From positions 1-64,000 of the forward strand of contig JALJCO010012911.1 of NCBI GenBank assembly GCA_023101725.1: a stretch of DNA of 64,000 nt, in the 5' to 3' direction. Below are positions 36,425-46,509 of the stretch, piece after piece. The notes under the pieces were generated by a model. That model was given only the letters and a program-made list of their open reading frames with translations, was not told the origin of the DNA and made no database searches. Each line of letters opens with the position of its first letter. Positions within the stretch are counted from its first letter, which is position 1. The DNA is from Atherinomorus stipes (Eukaryota; Chordata; Actinopteri; Atheriniformes; Atherinidae). The position numbers and the translations under genes were made by a program.

Positions 36425-37583
36425 CGTCCTAGTTAGGAAGAATGAGGGTTTTCTTTTTCTAAGTTTAGAATCTTTTGACTGTCAGAATACTCAATAATCT
36501 GTAACTCTTTCAGTTTCCAGCAAAAATGCTGCATCCTCCACAGTCCCGGTCTGTTTTGCGTCTGCCTGCTCGGTGACATGGTGACGAGGGTTTTGTGCCC
36601 CCCCCCTGGTCTGGTTTTGGACTGTTCACACACTGCACATCATCCTTTCTTTAATGCACCACAAACGGGTTGAAGGGTGGTCCCCCACGGGTCTGTAGGG
36701 GCCTAAGTCACCCTCTAAATACAAGATCAAATGAATAAATGGATAAATAAACTTCAAATTCATATGAAATATAGCTCTTTCACCCCCCCCCCCCATCCTT
36801 CCCCGATACCGTTACCCTATCTATCTATCCATCCATCCATCATTATTGTTGTTGATCATTTAACTGTAAGTTGACATTGCTGTCCATTTTTCTATTTTAT
36901 ATTCATTTCTGCTATTGTTAAATGGCACACACTCACACCAACAATGTTTGTTTTCACAGTTTGTATGTTCATGCCACTGTATTTTTATTTATTTTTTTGC
37001 ACAATAATAAAAGGATGAAAACTGGGGTGTTTCAATGATTGTCATTTTTACAGAATGTCCCTGAACGCCTCAGAGATCGTGCAGCTTGTCAGTCAGAGCA
37101 GCGAGCTATGACTCATCAGAGTTGAGCTTGCTGATTGGACGGTAGTTAAAGTGGGCCGTTCTGTTCTTGTTGGTCCGTGTGTGTGAGAGAGAGACGAGTC
37201 GGAGCAGAGATTAGCCGTTAGCATCTCTGAGATAAACTGTTGTTAAATAAAGAGTCCAGACCAAGACCTGGAGGATCCGCGTGAGCTCCTTTCAAGGTAT
37301 TTATCTGCAGCATTATTTCATGAAGACTTTAAACTACAGTCGGTGACTCCGACGTATCTTGGATACTGACGACTGTTGGTTTGTGTCCTCTGCGGAGGCC
37401 AGCTCGCTGCGGAGACACGAGGACAGGAAGAAGGAGACAAAGACTTGTTATCGAGGGAAGCCTCGTCGGGGAGGGAGGTGAGAATTTCCATACCTTGCTG
37501 TGATGTGTTTGCTTTCATCTCTAAGCGCTGATATTCCCGGGAATTGTGTGTTTGTCATGTTTGCTGCTTAGTGAGGTGAAGTT
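36425..37583 (+). promoter_or_regulatory. 5' unit 3: candidate promoter and first exon of ZNF-3
   Basis: It keeps TGACTCA at 37109-37115, ATTGG at 37134-37138 and the donor GGGAG|GTGAGA (intron from 37478). It is very close to unit 1 in the exon part and to unit 2 upstream. Function is inferred as for the other units. Confidence 0.6.
37190..37477 (+). other. Candidate non-coding first exon of ZNF-3
   Basis: The donor is at 37477/37478. The start is approximate. Splicing to 46404 would need an 8.9-kb intron, most of which is transposon sequence. Confidence 0.5.
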
Positions 37584-39161
37584 GATGACGCTGAAGTTAG
37601 CTTCCGATTCGGTCTACACGTAAAGGACGATTCCACTGAATATTCTAGCACACACACAATATGACAACAGGTTCGAATCTAAAACTACACCACCTGGACT
37701 CCTCAAACCTGGACTCAATCTTTCTATACACTCTACAGAATCATCAAAACAAAATCTTGGTTTGAGAAATCGTTATTCTATCTGTATAAATCCAAATTAT
37801 GCTCGGCTTATGACTTTTTGCATCTACACCACATTAGACCTGGTCCTGATCTAAAATTACAACACTAAGACTCATCAAGTCTGGACTAAAATATTCTAGA
37901 GTGTCTACAGATTCATAAAAACACCATGTCTGATTTGTGAAAATGCAAATTAGTCTCATTTTATGCCTTTTTTCATCTACACTACATTAGACCTGGTCCT
38001 GACCAAAAACTACAATACTTACACTCTTCAAACCTGGTCTCAGATGTTCTAAAGAGGTTGTAGATTAATTCAAGCACAGTTTCTGATTTGTGAAACCTTT
38101 CTCTGATTTGTGAAAATGAAAAATAGTCTCACATCATGGCTTTATTATCATTCAGACCACCTTAGACCGAGTCCCAATCAAAAACCACCATACTTCCACT
38201 CTTTAAACCCGGACTGAAATATACTACAGGGTATAGATTTATGAAAACATGTCTAATTTGTGTAAGCTTATTCTATTTGTGAAAATGCAAATTACCCTCA
38301 TTTTGTGAGTTTTATAGCATCTACAGTTTACGACATTAGACCTGGTCCTGATCAAAAACTACAATACTTTGTTTCAGTCCAAATTTGAAGATTCTTTCTA
38401 CAGTCTATAGATTTATAAAAACATAATGTCTGAATTGTTAAACCTTTATTCTATGTGTTAAGATGCAAATTTAGCTCATCTATATTTGTTATATAAATTG
38501 TTTAGGATGAGGGGGGGGGGTTGGAAGGAAACTTTCAAAACCAAAAACTGATAAAATTGTTAAAGAAAAATAAGTTTACTCCTGGGAAATATGCTGTCAT
38601 ATGCAGGGTGGCCGATCTTTTCCAAAGTTCAGATGGTTTCAGGAGTTGAATTCTGGGATTCGCTCTACTAACAGGAAAAAATCTAGTATATGAGTTCCAC
38701 AAATTCAGTGGAATCACAATTTAAACTAAGGAACTCAGAAGCTGTCAATCGAAAGACACCTCCTTTATATTCAATTTCTAGATGCTGAAAAAGCCATGAT
38801 ATGAGACTCTTTCATTTTCACAAATCAGAAACTGTGCTTAAATGAATCTACAGCCTCTTTAGAAAATCTGAGACCAGGTTTAAAGAGTGTAAGTATTGTG
38901 GTTTTTTTAGTCCGGACCAGGTCTAATGTTGTGTAGAAGCAAACAAAAGGCATAAAATGACATTTTCACAAATAGAATTAAGGTTTCACAAATCAGAAAT
39001 GGGGTTTTGATGATTCTGTAGTGTACAGAATGATTCATTCCAGGTTTGAAGAGTCTAGGTGTTGTATTTTTAGATCAGGACCTGTTGTTATAGTCTGTGT
39101 TCTCGCAAATTCAGTGGAATCGTCCTTTACGTATATAGCGAATCAGAAACTTCAGCGTCGT
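37584..39161. mobile_element. 1.58-kb inverted-repeat element with 8-bp target duplication
   Basis: GTGAAGTT stands on both sides (37576-37583 and 39162-39169). The terminal repeats of about 55 bp (GACGCTGAAGTT, then ACGTAAAGGACGATTCCACT) are inverted. The left half is a tandem array of a 150-175-bp unit (starts near 37821, 37974, 38149, 38319), and the right half carries the same unit inverted (about 38780-39070). The 8-bp target suggests hAT. No transposase. Confidence 0.85.
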
Positions 39162-39169
39162 GTGAAGTT

Positions 39170-40524
39170 TTTGGTGTGGCGGAGTGCTTTTTGTTGATCC
39201 AGGTTCGTTCACTGCTGTTGGTCTCGATGCCCGTCATCTTAATCCACTTTATTGAAAGCCCTGTAAACTATTATTTTTTTAAAGATTAATCTAGATTTTT
39301 TTCTCAATTTGATTTAATCTAACAATGAACTTTTTCACTTTGATTCGATGATCTTCCCATAAATTGACTGACAACAATTCATACATGATTTGCATAGCTG
39401 AAATGAAAAAAAAGGGCATGGATAGAAAGGCAGTGGGAGCCGGCAGCCTGTCATGGAGTCCTGAACCAACAGAATTTAAGATTTATGCCTCTGACTGAAA
39501 AAGGAGCGTCTTTTCATTCTTCATTCATGTGAAAATAAATCGTCCAAAATACTAGTTATTGAAATAACATGGTAATGTAAGCTTGGCGGCTTAAACCCTC
39601 TTGTGACTAGGGGTATAAATGTTCGTTTTACACTACTTTTGTTTTAACCTTTAAATTTACTTTTAAAAGCAGTTTGCCTTGTTTGGAATCTTTCTTTTCA
39701 GCACAACCTCACCAGTGTGATTTTACAGTTTCTTTTTCATTTTGACACACTGTTTTAACACAGTTGACCTAAGACCATAAAAAAAAAAAAAACATAAAAT
39801 CCGAGTAGAAAAAACTTTTATTTTTTATTGTGAAAACCACAAACTTGTTTCACGAACCATTTTCATAACTTAGAATGCAAATATAAGTAGTTAGCTTTTT
39901 AAATATTTGGAAAATTGGCCATCAAAAGAGAGAAAATAAGAATTACATTAAAATGCAGCAAAGTCTAAGGCGTTTTTTTTCCCAGTTATTTACAAAACAA
40001 TCAATAATCACCATGAGATGCCAAAAAGATGAATTGATCAAATCCAAAAAGACAGTTTCTGTCCTGTCATCACAAGACAGAAAAGACATTACAAGTCTGA
40101 TATTTCCAGGGCTGTTAGTCAACCTGTCCACCAGGAGGCAGCACTGTAATCTGATTTTGGTGAATTTTTGGTTACTTCCACCACCTCCTCTCTTCCTCAG
40201 CAACAAAATGCATCATGTTGTCACATAATTCTCATATCGGTTGATATGTTGCATTTTTTTGACCAACTGTAAAGAGGTTGACAGGTTTTTGTGACACTTT
40301 TATTCTAGCTTATGGGTACTATTCATTGAATTAGCAGTTTTTCCCGTTATTTTCCTTCACCAAACGCGCATTAACATGTATGTAATATCAGTTGGAAAAC
40401 TAGGTTGTACATTTTATATCAAAACTCTGTTATATTTGGTCTATTAACACGATTTAAAAACTGGCTTATAGTTTGAAGTCTGCCCTGTCCAGAGATGTTG
40501 GAATGGTATCTCTGTGTCGCATAT

Positions 40525-40525
<1 letters not shown>
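39170..40525. other. Gene-free intron stretch of ZNF-3
   Basis: AT-rich. No coding region or repeat was recognised with confidence. CCACCAGGAGGCAGCACTGT near 40129 is a typical repeat-like phrase. Confidence 0.45.
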
Positions 40526-40564
<39 letters not shown>

Positions 40565-40571
40565 ATGTATG

Positions 40572-40600
<29 letters not shown>
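40526..40600. repeat. (GT)n then (ATGT)n microsatellite
   Basis: Eleven GT units are followed by about 13 ATGT units. It abuts the truncated left end of the inverted Tc1. Confidence 0.97.
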
Positions 40601-40602
<2 letters not shown>

Positions 40603-40612
40603 TATGTGTGTG

Positions 40613-42640
40613 TATGAAAACGTTTTTGCCCCTTTGACCCCCTTCCTAATTTCTTACTTTTTTGCATGTTAGTCACACTTAAATGTTTCAGATCATCAAA
40701 CCAATTAAAATGTGAGACAAGGATAACACAAGTAAACAGAAAATGCAGTTTTTAAATGAAGATTTTTATTTTTAAGGGGGGGGGAATCCAAACTTAAATG
40801 GGCCTGCGTGAAAAAGTGATCTTCCCCTAAACCTAATAACTGGTTGTTCCACCTTTAGCAGCAACAACTGCATCAAGCGTTTGTGATAACTGGCAGTGAG
40901 TCTTCTGCAGCGCTGTGGAGGAATTTTGTTCCACTCATCTTTGCAGAATTGTTGTAATTCAGCCACATTGGAGGCTTTTCCAGCATGAACCGCCTTTTTA
41001 AGGTCATGCCACAGCATCTCAATGGGATTCAGGTGGGGGCTTTGACTAGGCCACTCCAAAGTCTTCATGTTGTTGTTCTTAAGCCATTCAGAGGTGGACT
41101 TGCTGGTGTGTTCTGGATCATTGTTCTGCTGCAGAACCCAAGTGCGCTTCAGCTTGAGGTCACCAACAGATGGCCGGACGTTCTCCTTCAGGATTTTTTG
41201 GTAGAAGCAGAATTCATGGTTCCATTTACCACAGCAAGTCTTCCAGGTCCTGAAGCAGCAAAACAGCCCCAGACCATCACACTACCACCACCATATATTA
41301 CTGTTGCTATGATGTTCCTTTTCTGAAATGCCGTGTTACTTTTACGCCAGATGTAATGGGACCTCCACCTTCCAGAAAGTTCCACTTTTGTCTCGTCAGT
41401 CCACAGAGTATTTTCCCAAAAGTCTTGGGGATCATCAAGATGCTTTCTGGCTAAACTGAGACGAGCCTTTATGTTCTTTTTGCTCAGCAGTGGTTTTGGT
41501 CTTGGAACTCTGCCATGCAGCCATTTTTGCCCCCCAGTCTCTTTCTGATGGTGGAGTCATGAACACTGACCTTCATTGAGGCAAGTGAGGCCTGCAGTTC
41601 TTGGATGTTGTTCTGGGGTCTTTTGTGCCTCTTGGATGAGTCGTCGCTAGGCTTTACACGATCAGGATTTTTGGGGCCGATCAGAGTTTTAAAAAAACTA
41701 TCTCCGATCATGTGAGGAAGCAAATATATCTATTTAAATAGCTCGTTTACCTGTATTTATACAGTTTACTGAGTATCATAAAAAGGATTTTTGTTTCCAT
41801 TTTTTGTCCTGAACTGACTGAGATGAAAAGGTTAAACATCAATAACCTCTAATGAGCATTCAGGTTTAATCAGGACAAACAAAATAATTTGATCCAGTGG
41901 CACAAATAACAGCCCAACTTAAACAGTCATAACTGAAATTATCTACAGTCACAGCGCAAATGAAGGCAGTAATACTGCTTCAGAAGTTGGGGCTCACATC
42001 TGATGATGTCATATCAGTGGTCAAATGAATTGAGTGACTGTTTCCCTCAGAAGAACCACGACGTGAGAATGAAAAACCCGCTGCAGCTCATGTAGTCCGG
42101 TATCACCATAGTAGGCTGGAATATATTTGCTGTGGACGCATGCGTCAGCGTCAGGAGCGTTTGTGTTCATACCTGCTGCAGCACGCGGCGGCCGAAGCGC
42201 TCGATGCTGGAGGTCTCCGCGGTCTGCAGTCCTGTTATTTACAGTCTCTGATGGAGACACGGAGACAAACACTTGTGCTGCAACAGTTTAAGGTAAACTG
42301 TTGTTAGCGGAAATGCAGGAAATGTGTCCTTTCAGTCTAAGAGCTGACATGTTTTTACCTGTGGCATATTTGGGATTGTAAAAACTTTATTGTCCAGCAC
42401 ATAGTGACAGAAATCATGACAAAAATGTCCGAAGACATAAAACACATACCAGAGAGTACGTGTCTATTCTGCTTTGTTTGTTTGCTTGTTTTCTAAGTTT
42501 AATTGGTGTAAATGAGAGTTTTACCAGAGCAGATTCAAAATGACAATGACGTCATTGATCGGATCGGTGAATGAAAAGGAAAAAAGAGGAGGAAAGAGAA
42601 CCCCCGATCAGAAAATATGGAGAAAAAAAAGTTAAATATC

Positions 42641-42671
<31 letters not shown>

Positions 42672-42992
42672 ATTAGATAGATTTAAAGATTGAAAACCAA
42701 AATAAACAATTTATTTTCTCAACACCAACAATTGGCCGATCCGATCAAACCGATCTTATCGGTGGAAAGCCTAGTCGTCGCTGTGCTCTTGGGGTAATTT
42801 TGGTCTGCTGACCACTCCTGGGAAGGTTCACCACTGTTCCATGTTTTCACCATTTGTGGATAATGGTTCTCACTGTGGTTCTCTGGAGTCCCAAAGCTTT
42901 AGAAATGGCTTTGGAACCTTTTCCAGACTGATCGATCTCAATTACTTTGTTTCTCATTTTTTTACTGAATTATTTTAGGATCGCAACATGAT
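40613..42992 (-). mobile_element. Tc1-like element, inverted, truncated and split by a hAT MITE
   Basis: Same family as 19868-21293. On the minus strand the C-terminal transposase pieces (SPHLNPIEMLWHDLKKAVH, near 40985-41068) come first in coordinate order. The host is interrupted at 41647/42774 and continues as GTGCTCTTGGGGTAATTTTG. Both termini are lost: the left merges with a microsatellite and the right stops after the start-codon region near 42992. Confidence 0.9.
41648..42773 (-). mobile_element. hAT MITE copy 2, inserted in the Tc1
   Basis: The ends are TAGGCTTTACACGATC and GGAAAGCCTA. A perfect 8-bp target duplication GTCGTCGC flanks it (41640-41647 and 42774-42781). The interior is the reverse complement of copy 1, including the GC-rich exon-like block, and a poly-A expansion (42641-42668) is private to this copy. 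The perfect duplication indicates a younger insertion than copy 1. Confidence 0.93.
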
Positions 42993-43959
42993 GCCCATTT
43001 TATATATATATATAATGGGCATTATCGATAATTTTCAAAATCAACTAGTCAGGCCAATCAAAATAGATAAATCGATTGATGATGTCATAATGACGTCACA
43101 GCTAATCATAATAAAAAACACGCTGCAGCGTTATGTTTAATCACCTCCACTGTCACTCCTGATTCGTCATTGACCCGGTCCCTGTCTAGTTGGTCCTTGC
43201 AGTTCTGTTAGTCCACTCCGTTCAGGTCTTGCAGGTTTGATTCTGCCACACAAACCAGTTCCAAGCTGTTCTAGAACCATCTTTCATGTATTTTACCGCT
43301 TCTAAAACCGCGACGGGATCCCGCCGACATGTCTGTGAGGGATTTCCAGCGGCTGCTGCTGCGGTCTTTTAAACATCAGATATCTGAGTGATTTTAGTTC
43401 GTCATGAATCCTAAAATTTGGCAAATTCTTGTAAACTTCAGTGCTGGCTGAGACAAACCAGCCCCCCCCCCCCCCCCCCCCCCTGATTTGTGGCCAGATA
43501 TGACCATAGGAAAGGCGGTAGGAGAAAAGAGGAGATATAAAAAAAATGAATTTCCTATTAATGAAAGGGAAAAAAAAGAAAATCCCCAGTTTGTTGTGAC
43601 TTTGCTGTTGTTGCGGTAGAAAAAGTTTAGTTAAGAATATAAATAAATTCCTGTTGTGAATTTATTCTTTTAAAAAAGATAATTAAAAAACAAAAAAGAA
43701 GCTTTGTTGATTAATAACAGGACTGTTTTATAATGGATAAATAGAGATAAAGTCCGAACATACCCCTACAGCTGGTTAGTGGTTACAGCCTGACTATGTT
43801 CAACTTCCTTCACTATACGCCTTGTTTAACTAATTGTTTTGTGATTATTTATATGGCATAGAGTGCCATCACTCACATAAATGTGAAGGACCTCTTAATT
43901 TTCTAATAGCTATGTTTTTATTCCTAAAAAATCTATTTATAGCCTATTTACTTGCAAGG
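42993..43959. other. Gene-free intron stretch with hAT-like debris
   Basis: AATGGGCATTATCGATAATT and ATCGATTGATGATGTCATAA look like hAT terminal remnants. A C-run occupies 43462-43483. No transposase or host exon was recognised. Confidence 0.45.
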
Positions 43960-44057
43960 GGGGATTATCGGCCGATTAATCGGCTGTCTGCTTTTTCCTG
44001 CTCCAAACTATCGTTATAATGTCAGCCTTTAAAAAATCCACTATCGGTTGACCTCTA
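43960..44057 (-). mobile_element. Terminal fragment of a hAT-type element
   Basis: On the minus strand it begins TAGAGGTCAACCGATA, a terminus shared by many fish hAT repeats, and contains CCGATTAATCGGCCGATAAT. The other end was not found. Confidence 0.6.
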
Positions 44058-44058
44058 A

Positions 44059-44107
44059 AATGAATGAATGAACATCCATTCATTCATTCATTCATCCATT
44101 CATTCAG
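44059..44107. repeat. (TGAA)n/(CATT)n imperfect palindromic microsatellite
   Basis: TGAATGAATGAA is followed by CATTCATTCATTCATTCATC, giving a short inverted simple repeat next to the hAT terminus. Confidence 0.85.
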
Positions 44108-44454
44108 GGCAATAATGGACAAAAGTCATTGTCAGGATATCTTGAGCAGTTCACCTCGGTAACGATAAATGGATGATAACTCGTTACAGACTGGATGGGG
44201 TGAAGTCACGTGACTACAGACGTACATGGAGCTCAGCAACATGAGCACAGCCGACCTATAAACCAGCCAAAACACACAAACCACTTTTATTTTCATTTTA
44301 TTAAAACAAAGATACTCTGCCTTAAAGGATAAGTTTCTTTTTTTTTCAACCTGGACCTTATTTCTAGGAGTTTATACGTACACTAACTCCCCAGTAACAA
44401 TTCTGCATCACTCTGACTCCTACATGAGATATTTAGATTTTTTCGTGATCAGCG

Positions 44455-45375
44455 TATGTACATATTTGTATAAATGAAGGTAAAACTGAAATGATTATTT
44501 TCGGGGATGAAACAGAACTGGTGCACCAGGTCAGTGTTCTGGGCCCAGTGACCTCTTTCTTGTGCTCTTCTGTCAAGAGTCTCGGGGTGACCTTTGACAA
44601 CCCTCTTAAGCTCGATAAACAGATGAGTGAAGTAGTTAAGAGTGTATTTTATCACCTGAAGATTCTGGGGAAAGTCAAGCCTTACCTGCCGAGAAATGAC
44701 TTCAAAAAGGTGATCCAGTTGTTGGTTTCGTCTCTGCTTGACTATTGTAACTCGCTACACTTTGGATTGAGCAAGTCACTGATTCATAGACTTCAGCTAG
44801 CACAAAATGCTGCTGCCCGATTGCTCTCGGGGAGAAATTGTTGGGAGCATATCACTCCTGTCCTTGCTGATCTCCACTGGCTCCCTGTGTTTTTTTTTAC
44901 ATCCAATTCAAGATTTTGTTATTCGTGTTTAAAGGTCTAAATGGACTGGCCCCCTATATATCAGTGAACTTTTAAACAGACATGCTCCTCCAAGAGCCTT
45001 GCGTTCTTCGTCTTAGCTGCTTTTGGAAGTCCCCGTCTCTAAATACGTGTCTAGAAGAGACAGAGCTTGTTCTGTTTCTGCCCCTAAACACTGGAACAGT
45101 CTCCCGCTGGTCGTCCGTTCCGCTCAGTCAGTTTCTGAGTTTAAACTCTCCTCAAAACGCATCTTTTTAGACTGAGCTTTTGGATTTTAAATCGAGCTTG
45201 TTGTGTCTTGTTTTACTTTGTTTTTGCTTAATGATCTCTGTTTTATCTTTTAATTTTTTGCTGCTTTTATTACTTGTTTTATTTTGTTTTAATCCAAATT
45301 TGTTCAGCACTTTGGCGACTATTGTCATTTTTAAATGTGCTATATGAATAAACTTGAGATTGAGAATTGAGTTGA
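44455..45375 (+). mobile_element. 5'-truncated LINE (CR1/L2 group), plus strand
   Basis: The frame 44491-44940 reads the C-terminal region of a non-LTR reverse transcriptase: LLDYCNSLHFGL, LQLAQNAAARLL and HITPVLADLHWLPV are typical of CR1/L2/Rex1-related proteins. The frame then breaks. The 3' end (GTGCTATATGAATAAACTTG, then GAGATTGAGAATTGAGTTGAG) is a short-repeat tail of this group. It has no catalytic domain. Confidence 0.88.
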
Positions 45376-45429
45376 GACCCCATCCGATTTGATGATCCAA
45401 ATAATTTTTTGCAGCCCTATTACTTAATA

Positions 45430-46255
45430 CACTGCTGGCAAAAAAGGCTACCTGGATGTAACTAAGAAATAGGTAGGAGCCTCCTATTGGATAATTACTG
45501 ATGGGCGATTCTTAGTGGCAACAAGTTATTTAACCCAACTGGTGCAATGAGTTGCTTCTCCCTAAACAACATGTGGAAAGACACACGTGGCTTGGAAAAG
45601 ATGTTAGTCTGTGAGAAGGGTCAGATATTGGATAAGAGGTGAAAACATCTAAGGAGATGAGAAACTACTAAAACTGGGTTAGAACAGTCAACGCATTGAA
45701 AACTGGAAGGATAGTGGACACGCTTCAGGAAGAATGGCGGAAAGGAGATGAAGTGATGCAGCATCATGCCTAGTGTCTGTATGAGCTGTGGGGAGTGTGA
45801 TGATCTGGGGTGCTGAGTTGCTCAGGTCAGGTTCAGCAACAGTGAGCTCAGATAATGAGGTCAGCTGATACCTGAATATACTGAATGAGCAGGTTATTCC
45901 ATCAATGGATGTTTCTTCTGATGGCACGGCCATATTCCAAGATGACCGGCCAGAATATCGGGCTCAGATTGTGAAAGATGGTTCAGGGATCATCAGACAT
46001 CATTTTCACACATGGATTGGCCCCCACAGAGTCCAGACCTGAACCCCATTGAGAACTTTGGGATGTGCTGTGGTCAGACTCTACAATCATCATAAGACTT
46101 GGTGAAAAATTGATGCAAAGGATGCAAATAAATCTGGTGACATTGCAGAAGCTTCTGGAAACACAGCGAATGCTGCCGCAATCAAAGCTAAAGGCTCCAA
46201 CCAAATGTTAAATGTTTGACCTTTTTTTGTTGGCGACTTTTTTGGCCAGGCAGTG
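45430..46255 (+). mobile_element. Tc1/mariner-type element, internally decayed
   Basis: The inverted ends are CACTGCTGGCAAAAAA and TTTTTTGGCCAGGCAGTG, with TA on both sides (45428-45429 and 46256-46257). The ZNF-1 intron (TTACTTAATATTAAATACAA near 15255) is the empty site. The inside keeps scraps of transposase, such as CCCCACAGAGTCCAGACCTG and AACCCCATTGAGAA (a [14 protein letters not shown] motif), with stops and shifts. Confidence 0.88.
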
Positions 46256-46404
46256 TATTTATTACAACTCCACTGTCTCTGTTGACTGAGGTATCGTACA
46301 TGCAGACATTTTAAATGTGTGACTGAAGAGGCTCTGAGAGGATGAGGTGGGAATATTTCTTCTGAATGATCTCTCAATTCAACTTTCTTTCTTTTTCATT
46401 TCAG

Positions 46405-46509
46405 TGTTTCCTGCATATGTGCAGCAGCTGTTGGTGATTACAGAGGAACTTCCCTGTAAACGCAGTCTGGACAAGCAGGACCGAGAGCCCATCTTATAAA
46501 AGAGGAACT
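46405..46509 (+). other. 5'-UTR part of the ZNF-3 coding exon
   Basis: The acceptor TTTTCATTTCAG|TGTTTCC ends at 46404. Unlike in ZNF-1 and ZNF-2, frame A is broken here: one base fewer around ACCGAGAGCCCATC brings a TAA before the ATG. The upstream frame is therefore not needed for the finger protein. Confidence 0.65.

Larger units (their letters stand above)
34165..37583 (+). repeat. Segmental duplication, copy B (partner 18590-23650)
   Basis: Near-identical to copy A but lacking the Tc1 and the ~200-bp block. It ends exactly at GTGAAGTT (37576-37583), where a 1.58-kb element begins. Its right part is 5' unit 3. Confidence 0.93.

Noticed and set aside
40985..41326. A 113-aa plus-strand frame, repeated as a minus frame at 20769-21110
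   Set aside because: Antisense shadow of the Tc1 transposase, open in both copies only because the copies are similar.
44074..44107. Short inverted CATT/TGAA repeat considered as a regulatory palindrome
   Set aside because: Simple-sequence slippage explains it.
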